DNA from: Candidatus Bathyarchaeota archaeon
GTDB taxonomy: Archaea > Thermoproteota > Bathyarchaeia > Bathyarchaeales > Bathycorpusculaceae
Direction: 5' to 3'
Assembly (NCBI GenBank): GCA_012515445.1
Contig: JAAYYI010000095.1
Location: forward strand, 1 to 48,385
Length of the DNA: 48,385 bases
Shown in pieces: positions 24,637 to 32,980 of this stretch. Numbering within the stretch: position 1 is the first letter of the stretch; each line of letters starts with the position of its first letter. The notes below the pieces were generated by a model. It worked only from the letters and a program-made list of their open reading frames with translations, ran no database searches and was not told where the DNA came from. The position numbers and the translations under genes are program-made.

Positions 24637-26970
24637 TTGAAGAAAAGTATCCTTACGATAGCCGCCAGCTTAATACTGGTTTTTTCCGCCGCGCTATATG
24701 CTCTTTTTCACGCGGTAACTCAGGCTTCTATAGAATCAATCCCGCTTGATTGGGGCTGGTTAGGCTTAGCCTTAATTTTCATTAACGGCTATTTCTTCTC
24801 GTTAGCTTTTAACCGCAGTAGCGTCGGCTTCGCGGAGAGGTTGCTCCTCTCGATTGGAATAGGGTTCGGGTTTACCGTTTTTGGGTTGATACTGCTTGGG
24901 GTATCATTGGGCTTTTCGTTTAGCTCTGTTCTTCTCACCCAAATGGTTCTGTTAGGTATTTCGATCGTTGCTGCGCTGCTTCGCGGCTGGCGACCACTAA
25001 GCCCTCAGAGCAGAAACCTACAGATAACCAAACCCACTACCCTGCAGACAACACTAGCCGCGCTTATCTGCGTCTTTGGCGCTTTTGCACTTTTCAAAGC
25101 GCTGGTGCTTCCAGCAACCGAATGGGACTCCCTCGCGTATGGCGTAAATTATGCCAAAATAATCTTTGAAAACGGCAGCATCCCACTTATCGCGGGGCCC
25201 TCAATTGGGTTAGAGATGAGTGCAAGTTATCCGCCCGGTGTCCAGTTAACCGCTGTCGTGCTGTACACTTTTGCGGGAAGTGCCAACGACTTCTACTATA
25301 GGTTGCTTGCGCCGCTATGCGGAGTAGCCACGGTTCTTGTCACATACAAGTTTGCGCTGCATCTAACTCGGAACCGCACTTTTTCAGTCTTCGCCGCTTC
25401 GCTTCTATGTGTTATTCCATTCTTCTGGGAGCTGTTCATTCAGGAAAGCTACCTGATGGCGTTAACGTTGATGTTGACTTCATGCGCATACTTTTTCTAC
25501 AGAGCCTACATTTCATCGCCGGAGGATGCCAAGAAGTATGAGGCTATCGGCGCGGTTTTTTGCGGTTTTGCGGCGCTTACAAGCTACATTGGATTGGCCG
25601 CCTTCGGTATCCCATTGCTTTACGCGGTGCATAAAAGAGTTAGCTTGAGAAGGGCTGTTTGCTTGGTAGCTTTTGCTTTTGTGCTTGTTGCGCCGTGGTA
25701 TCTGCGTAACATTGCATTGCTTGGCAACCCCTTTTACCCCTTCTTCGGCGTCGGGAACTATCTTGATCAATCATTGCTTACTTCAACGACGCAGCACTTT
25801 CAAGATCACCTGCGTATTCCAGAGTACCTATGTCGTAGCGTACTTAGTGTACTCGGCGCCAGCCTCATAGGCGTCGGCATAGCCTACTATAGTTTCTCTA
25901 AGCGCAAAAAATTCGACTTAATACTGCCCTACTACTTGATTCTTGTCTGTTTGGCGATCATGGGCTTGTATGTTGCTTTTCCACGTTACATAGTAATCAC
26001 TGCTCCCTCTGTGGCGGTTATCTTCGTGACATACGTCGCGTTGGTCTGTGCTAGAAAACCCCGTTTTTCCAAGTTAATCACCTCAGCTGTAATTCTCACT
26101 ATAGTTCTGTCAAGCGCGATCATGCTGCCCTACATAGACACGGTAAAACCCCCCGCTAAAGCAGGCGAAGACCAGTCGCAGTACATCTCCAGATTGTACA
26201 CGGAGGGCGAGGCGTGGGCTTGGATCAATGCAAACACTTCGGCTACCGATAGGATTGCAACTTTTGACATCAAAGAGTATTACCTTCAACGGAGCATCCT
26301 ACCTTTAGACGGTTACGAGGCAGTTCCGATCTATCAGATGGACATGGACATCAACGAGAGTATCACTTTCCTAAAGGATAAAGGCGTGAACTATGTTCTG
26401 AGTGTTCCGTGGGCAAGTATTGGTGATAACAGGATGCCGCATGCCTACATGTTGTGCCCGCTGTCACCGTATCTTATTGATCCAGATTACTTGCCGATGG
26501 TTTTCTTCAATAAAAATGGAACCGCTGTCTACCATGTTGGCCCAATCATCAACAACCCTCTGGCGGAAGCCTTCGCCGCCCAAAACATTACTGTTACCTC
26601 GAAGAGTATGATGCTTAACTTTACAGTATCCAATGATACTCAGCCTGACGGGTGCCAGTTCCGTCTCGCTATACCCGTTGACTGCAGGAATGGGATACTG
26701 AATGTCTGCGTTGACTCTCCAGACGCTGTTACTGTACGCGTTTGGGATGGCCTACTTACTACCGAACAGTTAGAAATAAACTCAGATACGGCGACTCCTA
26801 TAATTGATCGATTAACTGAACGGTTGAATGCTGAGACGCCGGCGTCATCTTACTCTTGGGTAGTGGATAAAGCAGGTTACTTCACCTTTACAGTCTCAAA
26901 TCCAGATTTAAGTGCTTTTAGAGTCATAGTCAGTTACGATAGCTTTTTTGAATCTGACAATAAAAGCTAA
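24637..26970 (+). CDS. Second GT-C type membrane glycosyltransferase, tandem paralogue
   Basis: A 777-residue paralogue of the preceding gene. The shared segments are ATEWDSLAYGVNYAKII near residue 160, IPLIAGPSIGLEMSASYPPG, and in the soluble part a matching block (YYLQRSILPLDGYEA against YFFYLDGWEA, then LSPYLIDPDYLPMVFFNKNG against LSKYLGDPSPYFPTLFNNAS). About 13 helices occupy residues 1-500, followed by an extracytoplasmic domain. TTG start, with GGAGG in the end of the previous gene. The pair probably arose by tandem duplication, and the different C-terminal domains suggest different acceptors or donor sugars. Catalytic role as for the first copy, inferred from the conserved Asp and loop. 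Confidence 0.8.
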   Translation: MKKSILTIAASLILVFSAALYALFHAVTQASIESIPLDWGWLGLALIFINGYFFSLAFNRSSVGFAERLLLSIGIGFGFTVFGLILLGVSLGFSFSSVLLTQMVLLGISIVAALLRGWRPLSPQSRNLQITKPTTLQTTLAALICVFGAFALFKALVLPATEWDSLAYGVNYAKIIFENGSIPLIAGPSIGLEMSASYPPGVQLTAVVLYTFAGSANDFYYRLLAPLCGVATVLVTYKFALHLTRNRTFSVFAASLLCVIPFFWELFIQESYLMALTLMLTSCAYFFYRAYISSPEDAKKYEAIGAVFCGFAALTSYIGLAAFGIPLLYAVHKRVSLRRAVCLVAFAFVLVAPWYLRNIALLGNPFYPFFGVGNYLDQSLLTSTTQHFQDHLRIPEYLCRSVLSVLGASLIGVGIAYYSFSKRKKFDLILPYYLILVCLAIMGLYVAFPRYIVITAPSVAVIFVTYVALVCARKPRFSKLITSAVILTIVLSSAIMLPYIDTVKPPAKAGEDQSQYISRLYTEGEAWAWINANTSATDRIATFDIKEYYLQRSILPLDGYEAVPIYQMDMDINESITFLKDKGVNYVLSVPWASIGDNRMPHAYMLCPLSPYLIDPDYLPMVFFNKNGTAVYHVGPIINNPLAEAFAAQNITVTSKSMMLNFTVSNDTQPDGCQFRLAIPVDCRNGILNVCVDSPDAVTVRVWDGLLTTEQLEINSDTATPIIDRLTERLNAETPASSYSWVVDKAGYFTFTVSNPDLSAFRVIVSYDSFFESDNKS

Positions 26971-27056
26971 GAACCCTCTAATTTTATGCTTTTTTATATG
27001 TGATAGATGAATATGATTGCTAATATTTTTGCGTCTAAAACTGTATAATGGAAAAA

Positions 27057-27064
27057 TTTTTAAG
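27057..27064 (+). promoter_or_regulatory. TATA box for the secreted VPE-tailed protein gene
   Basis: TTTTTAAG within an AT-rich stretch, about 54 bases before the ATG at 27115, suggesting separate transcription of this gene from the upstream glycosyltransferases. Confidence 0.35.
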
Positions 27065-27114
27065 CGTACTAATAAGAAATAACCGATTAAAAATAAAAAT
27101 GAGATTGATTGCAA

Positions 27115-27912
27115 ATGAAAAAAATTATTGCTTTATTCGTTTGTATTGTTACACTGAGTCTTCTATTACTCGCTGGAAACGCCGCGGCTTATAATGCTGC
27201 GTTCACACACACTGATTATCAGGGATCAGCCATGCCTACACTTGACGGAAAATACACAACCAACGCTGAATACTCCGCTGGAGCATCGCTGGGCTTTGGA
27301 ACAGACGGCGTCTTTAGGGACATATGGGCTAGTTCAGGCAACGTATTTGAAAACTTTATCCTCGAAACAATGGACACAACAGATGATGCCACTGATTCCT
27401 ATACAATCTGCTATGACTCAAACGCTGACGGTGGCTCTACACCGAAAACCGATGACTTCAAGATAGTTATCACAGGACATGGCGCCTCAGCCACTGTTGC
27501 GTGGTTCAAAGGAACCGGAACAGCCTGGGCTACTGCAGCTACACCCGCAGCCACTATATTTGACTTCAAAGAATCCTTAGCTACCTCACCAACCTCGTCA
27601 ACACCTCACTATATGGTTGAAGCAAAAGTCGATAAGCAAGATACAACTGCCTTTGGCGCTGTTATTATCGGCATGGAATTCGGGATGAGAATAGCATACA
27701 CTGACGCAAGCACTGGCACTACTCAAGCTTGGCCGCCGGCACCAGCTACCGCCGACAATCCTGACGGTTGGGGATACGTTCCGTACTCGATGGAACCAGT
27801 TCCTGAATCATTAAGCACAGTTATCATACTGGCGCTGTCATCTTTCGCTGTTGTTGCCGGAGCAGTTTTGATAAAGAAACCAAAAACGATAGCGCTAAAA
27901 TTCAACCGTTAA
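27115..27912 (+). CDS. Secreted protein with PEF-CTERM-like sorting tail, archaeosortase substrate candidate
   Basis: A 265-residue surface protein. Signal peptide MKKIIALFVCIVTLSLLLLA with a cleavage region near NAAAYNA; a central domain (about 25-220) with DGKYTTNAEYSAG and TDSYTICYDSNADGG, a pattern resembling carbohydrate-binding CBM9-like or DOMON-like folds; then a C-terminal VPES motif, hydrophobic helix (LSTVIILALSSFAVVAGAVL) and IKKPK tail. The tripartite tail (VPE, helix, basic residues) is that of PEF-CTERM-like archaeosortase substrates, although Ser replaces Phe in the motif and 12 residues follow the helix. An archaeosortase is encoded 3.2 kb downstream at 31114. The start at the ATG 27115 is preferred to a TTG two codons upstream. 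Sorting is predicted, not shown. Confidence 0.75.
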   Translation: MKKIIALFVCIVTLSLLLLAGNAAAYNAAFTHTDYQGSAMPTLDGKYTTNAEYSAGASLGFGTDGVFRDIWASSGNVFENFILETMDTTDDATDSYTICYDSNADGGSTPKTDDFKIVITGHGASATVAWFKGTGTAWATAATPAATIFDFKESLATSPTSSTPHYMVEAKVDKQDTTAFGAVIIGMEFGMRIAYTDASTGTTQAWPPAPATADNPDGWGYVPYSMEPVPESLSTVIILALSSFAVVAGAVLIKKPKTIALKFNR

Positions 27913-27917
27913 ACAAC

Positions 27918-27939
27918 TTTCCTTTTTCTTTTTTTCTTT
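27918..27939 (+). terminator. T-rich terminator after the VPE-tailed protein gene
   Basis: Three T-runs (3, 5 and 7 T) separated by C within 22 bases, starting 6 bases after the stop at 27912. Confidence 0.55.
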
Positions 27940-27978
27940 GTCCTGATAAAAATAACAATTTGTTTTTTTGCTTTCTTG

Positions 27979-28106
27979 CTTGTACAGTCGCCACAACCAA
28001 CCGGCAACCTAAAACAAATGCAGAACCAAAAACGGCTGTTTCTGCAAAAACTTTTAGACGATGAAGTAGCAGGGCAGCACCCTTTTCTTCTATTAACTTA
28101 AAATTT
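27979..28106 (+). repeat. Conserved intergenic element, copy B
   Basis: Second copy of the element at 7432-7557; the 44-base core 28035-28078 differs at three positions. A different but equivalent hairpin forms here: TGCAGAA (28019-28025) with TTCTGCA (28040-28046). It lies between convergent genes, just past the T-rich terminator of the VPE-tailed protein gene, and its end touches the stop codon of the minus-strand flippase-like gene. Confidence 0.65.
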
Positions 28107-29131
28107 ATTTTTGGCTTGCCTTCATTTCCAGTCTAAATCCAACTTTAACCAATGAGCCCAAACCGATAATATCCGTTCCCGTAAACAGAATTCTAGTTAT
28201 AAACGCAAACGCCAACAGTCTCGGATCAATAGCCGTAAGCGACAATCCCAAAAGAAGCTGCAGAAGCAGAACATAGCCCGTTTCCTGAACACCCAGCCCA
28301 GCTATAGTTATCGGCACATAGGTTAAAGCCGAAGCAAAAGACGCGAGCAAAAAGAAATCAAGCAGACTAAGCGCTGGAACATGCCAGAGACCAATAAAAA
28401 CACAGTACAGCGCAGCAGCATTCACGATTAATGACGCTAAAATCAGAAGCGTCACTACTCCGAAGGAACGCTTTACTTTACCGCTTTGGCGCTGGATATC
28501 GGTAAACATTTCCGTTATTTTATGCAGCTTCTTCCCAATCAGCGGTAACCCCTCCATTTTGGCGACCGCTTTTGTCATACGCTTCTCCCACATTAGTAAG
28601 AGTAAAAAGACGCCTGCGACAAGCAGAATAGCGACTCCAACTATCAGGGAGTTCGTTACTGAAGCTGGTAGCGGCAGAAAACTGATAAAATAAGCCAAAC
28701 CAATCAGGCATACCGCCGCTTTAACGAGGGCATTGATTGCTCCCGTGGCAAGAACACCAGTCATTCCCTTCTCAATTGGAACGTTAGCCAAGCGGTTGAC
28801 TAAAATCGGTGTTAAGAAGTAGCCTGACCTAGCAGGGGTAACGTCACTTAGCAGTTGCCCGCCGAAGCTAGCCAATACCACTTTCCCAGCTGGCACCACG
28901 GGATCACTTTGTTTTAAGGGCACATACAATGCTAACCCCACAAGAGTGGATGAAACAACAAAAAGCGATGCAGCCGCCAACAAGTAAAGCACATTTATCT
29001 GCAGTATAGCCGAGAAAGTGTCGCCTATGTCTGCTATTTGAAGCAGCCAAAGCACTATTGCGGCTCCGACGACTAGCTGAACAATGGTTGCTGTACGTAA
29101 GCGAGCGATGTTAATTTTTCTCCTTAATCAT
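28105..29131 (-). CDS. Flippase-like membrane protein (UPF0104/LPG synthase TM family), start region disrupted
   Basis: An integral membrane protein of about 340 residues with eight or more helices, of the lysylphosphatidylglycerol-synthase transmembrane family (UPF0104, AglD-like). Diagnostic segments are GGQLLSDVTPARSGYF and VPITIAGLGVQETGYVL. Members are thought to move or handle polyprenyl-linked sugars, which suits its glycosylation neighbours. The frame has no ATG, GTG or TTG before 29055, yet codes for a typical first helix upstream (INIARLRTA, VQLVVGAAIVLWLL). Either translation starts at an ATT at 29115 after AAGGAG, or one extra base sits in the T-run 29115-29119; removing it joins the frame to the ATG at 29131, giving MIKEKINIARL, with a TATA box 25 bases upstream. 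Confidence 0.8.
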
Positions 29132-29150
29132 CTGAATGTTATGTCGCTCT

Positions 29151-29160
29151 TTTACTATAA
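29151..29160 (-). promoter_or_regulatory. TATA box of the flippase-like gene
   Basis: On the minus strand TTATAGTAAA is centred about 25 bases upstream of the ATG at 29131, so transcription would begin at or next to that ATG. Confidence 0.4.
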
Positions 29161-29260
29161 TCGCTTCAATGTATTAAGATTAATTCTTCCAACATGCAGA
29201 ATATGCAAAGACATAAAAAGAAAACAGTCTCAAATGAATCTCATCAAGAGAGGGCTAACA

Positions 29261-30310
29261 GTGAAAGGTAAAAGCGTTCTGGTAACAGGCGGCGCTTCAT
29301 TCATCGGAAGCCATTTGGTTGACACACTTCTAAAAGCCGGCGCCGAAGTATCTGTCGCTGACGATTTCTCCAGCGGCAAACTAGAAAACCTCAACTACCC
29401 ATTCAAAAAGATCAACTCATCACAATGGAAGAATAGGTCACTAACAGTTTTTAGGGGCGACCTGAAGAACCGAAGCTTTACACGGCGTATGGTAAAAGAT
29501 GTCGATGTTGTTTTTCATCTTGCTGCACTTCATGGCGGTAGAGGCTACATAGACATTCATCCAGCTGAATGCTGCTCCAATATGATTCTTGATCAGCTTG
29601 TTTTTGAAGAGGCATGCAAAGCAGGGGTTGAGAAGTTGTGTTTTGCAAGTTCGGCCTGTGTTTACCCATCTTACCTTCAGGGTGAAGCCGGCTCAAGTTA
29701 TCTCCTTAAGGAAGCGGATGCTGACCCGTTCAAGCGTGATAATGCGTTTGCTGATTTGGAGTATGGCTGGGCAAAGCTGATGGGCGAGATGGCCCTGAAG
29801 GCTTACCATAGAGAGTACGGTATGAAGACGGCGGCTGTGCGTATCTTCACGGCTTATGGTCCACGTGAGAACGAGACACACGCGATTGTCGCACTCATAG
29901 CTAAGGCATTCATCAAAATGGATCCATACGTTATCTGGGGTAACGGCGAGCAAGACCGCAACTTTACCTACGTGCAAGACATCGTTGATGCCTTAGTGGC
30001 TGCTTGTCAGAAAATCGAGGATGGCTCCTCAGTTAACGCGGGCAGAAGCGACCGTTTAACGATTAATCAGGCGATCGATCTGGTTTTCGATCTTGTCGGG
30101 TGGAAGCCAAAGCAGATTGCACGGGACACAAGTAAACCTCAGGGTGTCGCTTCAAGAGCCGCTGATATAACCAGAGCAAAGGATGTCCTGTGCTGGGCGC
30201 CACAGGTTACGTACCGTGAGGGTTTCAAGAAAACAATCGACTGGTACTTCTCTAATCACCGTGTTGACAGCGTAAAATCGAATTTGGATAGGCTGCTCCT
30301 AGAACGCTGA
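29261..30310 (+). CDS. NAD-dependent sugar epimerase/dehydratase (extended SDR)
   Basis: A 349-residue extended short-chain dehydrogenase of the GDP-mannose/UDP-glucose epimerase type, acting on a nucleotide sugar. Motifs: VLVTGGASFIGSHL (NAD-binding TGGxxFxG), VFHLAALHGGRG, CFASSACVYPS with the catalytic Ser, YGWAKLMGE with the Tyr-x3-Lys pair, and VRIFTAYGPREN. The HGGRG and SSACVYP motifs resemble GDP-mannose 3,5-epimerase/GMD-like enzymes. The GTG at 29261 was chosen because GAGAGGG lies 6-7 bases upstream; an ATG at 29234 would add nine residues. It precedes the DPM1-like transferase by 15 bases, so the pair probably makes and transfers a sugar for surface glycans. Confidence 0.85.
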   Translation: MKGKSVLVTGGASFIGSHLVDTLLKAGAEVSVADDFSSGKLENLNYPFKKINSSQWKNRSLTVFRGDLKNRSFTRRMVKDVDVVFHLAALHGGRGYIDIHPAECCSNMILDQLVFEEACKAGVEKLCFASSACVYPSYLQGEAGSSYLLKEADADPFKRDNAFADLEYGWAKLMGEMALKAYHREYGMKTAAVRIFTAYGPRENETHAIVALIAKAFIKMDPYVIWGNGEQDRNFTYVQDIVDALVAACQKIEDGSSVNAGRSDRLTINQAIDLVFDLVGWKPKQIARDTSKPQGVASRAADITRAKDVLCWAPQVTYREGFKKTIDWYFSNHRVDSVKSNLDRLLLER

Positions 30311-30325
30311 TGAGTAAGGGTACTT

Positions 30326-31081
30326 ATGCAAAAAAACCTCAGAGAACCGTTACCTGATCCAGACTCAAAGATAGCTCTGATTATGCCAGTCTACAACGAA
30401 GCAGACACTATCGAAGATACAATACTCGAACTACACCAAAAAGTCGTAACAAAAATGGATAATGTTGACGTTTGGGTTTTTGAGGACGGTAGCACTGACG
30501 GAACTAAAGAAGTTCTTGGGAGACTGAAAAAAGATGTTCCCTGGTTATACGCTGAGGTTTCAGCTCAAAAGAAGGGTTACCCGTGTGCAATGAGGGAGGC
30601 TTTTCTACACATTAATCCCGACAGGTATGATTATGTGGTTGCTATTGACTCTGACGGGCAATATGACCCTGACGACTTCTTCAAACTTTGGAGTATCATG
30701 CAGCGGGATTCGCCTGACATCGTTATGGGCAGGCGTATGACTCGACGCGAGCCGCCATACCGACGTATGCTCTCAAGAGGCCTTCAGATGCTGGAGCATG
30801 TGATGTTTCCGGTTAAATGCCGGGACGTGACCAGCGTAATGCGACTTATGCGGGTAAATCTTGCCCACGAAATAGTGAGGGAAGTAAAGTTTTCTCCTTA
30901 CAATTTTTGGCTGGAATTCACCGCTCGGATGTCCCTTAACGGGTACAGAGTAGCTGAGATACCGATTACTTATCGGGAAAGAGTCGGGGGCAGTAAAGTT
31001 TACAGTGTAAAAAAGATGCCGAAAGTCGTTTTTTCAGAGTTTAGGGCTCTACGGGCTGTTAGGCAAGAGCTGAAACGATAA
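30326..31081 (+). CDS. GT2 family glycosyltransferase, dolichol-phosphate sugar synthase-like
   Basis: A 251-residue cytoplasmic GT-A glycosyltransferase. IALIMPVYNEADTIEDTI is the family-2 N-terminus, WVFEDGSTDGTKEVL carries the nucleotide-binding acidic residues, AIDSDGQYDPDDF has the DxD motif, and the RVGGSKVYSVKKMPK segment near the end corresponds to the acceptor-side loop of DPM1-like enzymes. It has no membrane helices, like the catalytic part of dolichol-phosphate mannose synthase; it probably loads a sugar onto a polyprenyl phosphate, the donor for the two GT-C enzymes upstream. Donor specificity is unknown. Ends 32 bases from the convergent archaeosortase gene. Confidence 0.85.
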   Translation: MQKNLREPLPDPDSKIALIMPVYNEADTIEDTILELHQKVVTKMDNVDVWVFEDGSTDGTKEVLGRLKKDVPWLYAEVSAQKKGYPCAMREAFLHINPDRYDYVVAIDSDGQYDPDDFFKLWSIMQRDSPDIVMGRRMTRREPPYRRMLSRGLQMLEHVMFPVKCRDVTSVMRLMRVNLAHEIVREVKFSPYNFWLEFTARMSLNGYRVAEIPITYRERVGGSKVYSVKKMPKVVFSEFRALRAVRQELKR

Positions 31082-31113
31082 ACAGATTGAGCCACTGTAA
31101 AGCAACCGACACT

Positions 31114-32253
31114 CTACGCAGGTTCGTCTTTTCTGCTTTCCTGAACGATTCTAAACCTTGACCCCAGCTTCGCTATGCCAATCTGCGTTCTCTCCACCAG
31201 CGAGAAACGCTCAATCAACACTATCATAAGGATAAAACCAAAAATCCAAGTAAACCCAAATAGTTCCCCGTAGGTGTTATGGAACGTTACTCCAGCGGCT
31301 TTTCCGTCGTAAAGGTACACGAGGATGATGGCAAAGATTCTTAGCACTGCAGCGAAAAATGTTCCGACTAACCCTATAACAAAGTATAGCAGTTTTCTGA
31401 AGGAAGATATGTTTGTTCTCTTAAAGAATACAAGCATTACCAGCACATAGAGCAGTAAACTGTAAACCCCCGCGCAGGCCCACGATACCGCGACGGATGC
31501 GGCTGATGTACCATTGTTGACCAGTAGCGCCGGAAGCATAGAGTCGCCTGAATTTACAGGGAAAGTAAACATAACTTTGTAGCCAAGCAAATCAAAAAGT
31601 GCCGCAGTAGTCGCAGTTATGGGCAGAGCTAATTCCTGAAGCGGCTTTAAAACGCCGAATGGAAAGACAGTGTCAAGCAGGTATGCGATGCCTATTGCTC
31701 CAATGAGCGAAAGTGAGATAGCGAAAGTTTTGATTCCCTTGGGCTTATACGCTAAGATTATTGCTGTTGTAAAAAAGGCGAAGAAAATAAGGTACTCAAA
31801 CGAGAGAGGCCAGAATAGATGCAGAAAATCTGAGGGTGTGTTATCAGAGTAAACCGCCGGAATGCCTGCGGTGATTCCTGCCTGCAGAAGGGATAGGTCA
31901 AGTCCAAGAAAGTTTGTTGCTAAAATGTAGCCTGTTGGGATAGCCGCGCATGCAAGAGATGAAGCGAGGAGGATGCGGTTTTGTGTTTTCCGCTTATTCA
32001 TTTCCTGCCAGCCGAATGCTGCCTCCATAACTAAGAACCATGCGAAAAAGAGGTAGAACATTCTGCCTTTCCACGTGACGTCGAAGGTAAAGCTGCTGTT
32101 AAAAAAAGTGTTGTTCCAGTCTTGGAAAGTGTTTGTTTCAGGGTCCCAGCGGTGATTGTAGCCCTCGATGTTAATGTAATCAAAAGTGTAGAGTAATGCT
32201 ATCGGTAGGATAATTAGTATTAGGAGTGTTATATGGAACCAGTACTGTTTCAA
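31114..32253 (-). CDS. Archaeosortase/exosortase-family transpeptidase
   Basis: A 379-residue membrane protein with about nine helices and the three active-site residues of archaeosortases in the right order and spacing: Cys260 in VSWACAGVYSLL, Arg305 in FFAAVLRIF, and His325 in TFHNTYGE. Archaeosortases cut surface proteins at a C-terminal tripartite signal outside the membrane and attach them to a lipid. A candidate substrate with a VPE-hydrophobic-KK tail is encoded at 27115. The N-terminal loop (about residues 30-60) is extracytoplasmic and longer than in ArtA. TTG start with GGCAGAGAG upstream and a TATA box centred 27 bases away. The Cys-Arg-His set is strong evidence; the sub-family is not assigned. 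Confidence 0.85.
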   Translation of the reverse strand: MKQYWFHITLLILIILPIALLYTFDYINIEGYNHRWDPETNTFQDWNNTFFNSSFTFDVTWKGRMFYLFFAWFLVMEAAFGWQEMNKRKTQNRILLASSLACAAIPTGYILATNFLGLDLSLLQAGITAGIPAVYSDNTPSDFLHLFWPLSFEYLIFFAFFTTAIILAYKPKGIKTFAISLSLIGAIGIAYLLDTVFPFGVLKPLQELALPITATTAALFDLLGYKVMFTFPVNSGDSMLPALLVNNGTSAASVAVSWACAGVYSLLLYVLVMLVFFKRTNISSFRKLLYFVIGLVGTFFAAVLRIFAIILVYLYDGKAAGVTFHNTYGELFGFTWIFGFILMIVLIERFSLVERTQIGIAKLGSRFRIVQESRKDEPA

Positions 32254-32644
32254 ATCTCTCTGCCTGCTTTAATTGTTTATTTAACTGATGCATCGTCTTT
32301 TAGATTTTGCCATAAAGCGTCTTCTAAGCAGACAGAAATGCGCCTATTCTCCTCGTGTATCGTTGCGGTTGCATTCCGCTTTAGGCCTATACTCCACTTT
32401 TCGGTGACGCGCTTTGTAGTGCCTCTCACACTCTTTTACACGCACCAGCATCCACTCGGTTTCTTCATAAACGCAGCCGCATAGCAGGGTTCTTGTTGTC
32501 AATTTCTAAAACCAACCATGAAATAGGCTTCTTTTTTGATAAAGATTATCCACCCAGCAATCGCCTATTTCTCTAATTAGATGCTGAAAAGAGTAATATT
32601 TTAGTGTAACTTGCGACATTTGATTGATCAATTGTGATGTACCT
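32254..32644. other. Intergenic region between archaeosortase and small basic protein genes
   Basis: 391 bases without a convincing gene. The 83-residue open frame over 32233-32484 is antisense to the archaeosortase start, has no ribosome binding site and no family resemblance. Contents seen: the archaeosortase TATA box (32276-32284, minus), an AT-rich TATA-like stretch near 32594-32602, and a 10-base perfect palindrome ATTGATCAAT (32623-32632) just before the 32645 gene. Confidence 0.45.
32276..32284 (-). promoter_or_regulatory. TATA box of the archaeosortase gene
   Basis: Minus strand TTAAATAAA centred 27 bases before the TTG start at 32253. Confidence 0.45.
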
Positions 32645-32770
32645 ATGCCGAACATGAAAAAGAAAAACATTAACACCCGCAAAGAGCAAGAAAAGAAAGC
32701 TCAACGCGAAAAAGAAGCAGCTAAAAAAGCACAGTTATCAAATCTTCCACCAAAGGGAAAGAAAAAGTAA
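32645..32770 (+). CDS. Small lysine-rich basic protein
   Basis: A 41-residue highly basic peptide: MPNMKKKNINTRKEQ, then a Lys/Glu/Ala helix (KKAQREKEAAKKAQ) and LPPKGKKK. The codon pattern is clean, a T-run terminator follows the stop, and a palindrome (ATTGATCAAT) and TATA-like sequence precede it, so it looks like a discrete small gene. Composition suggests a nucleic-acid- or ribosome-associated peptide; no family recognised. It precedes the nuclease/helicase gene by 210 bases. Confidence 0.55.
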   Translation: MPNMKKKNINTRKEQEKKAQREKEAAKKAQLSNLPPKGKKK

Positions 32771-32774
32771 CCGC

Positions 32775-32780
32775 TTTTTT
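32775..32780 (+). terminator. T-run terminator after the small basic protein gene
   Basis: Six T residues 4 bases after the stop at 32770, followed by further T-rich sequence. Confidence 0.45.
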
Positions 32781-32980
32781 CGTCTCTTTTGCCTTTAGCT
32801 GTCTTTCTTTCGTTTTTCTTATTCACAATTATCAATCTCAAAGCTTGTGATTTTACTAGTTTCTCGACAGAGGCGGCGTATGCTTTACCAAGAGGCTTAA
32901 GCGGATATCAACGGTAAATACAAAAGCTTCCTCACAAGATAGAGTCAGCAAGATAAAACATCAGTGGGGAGGCGGCAGGG

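Noticed and set aside
32233-32484. An 83-residue frame antisense to the archaeosortase start
   Set aside because: No ribosome binding site or family resemblance; shadow of the promoter region.
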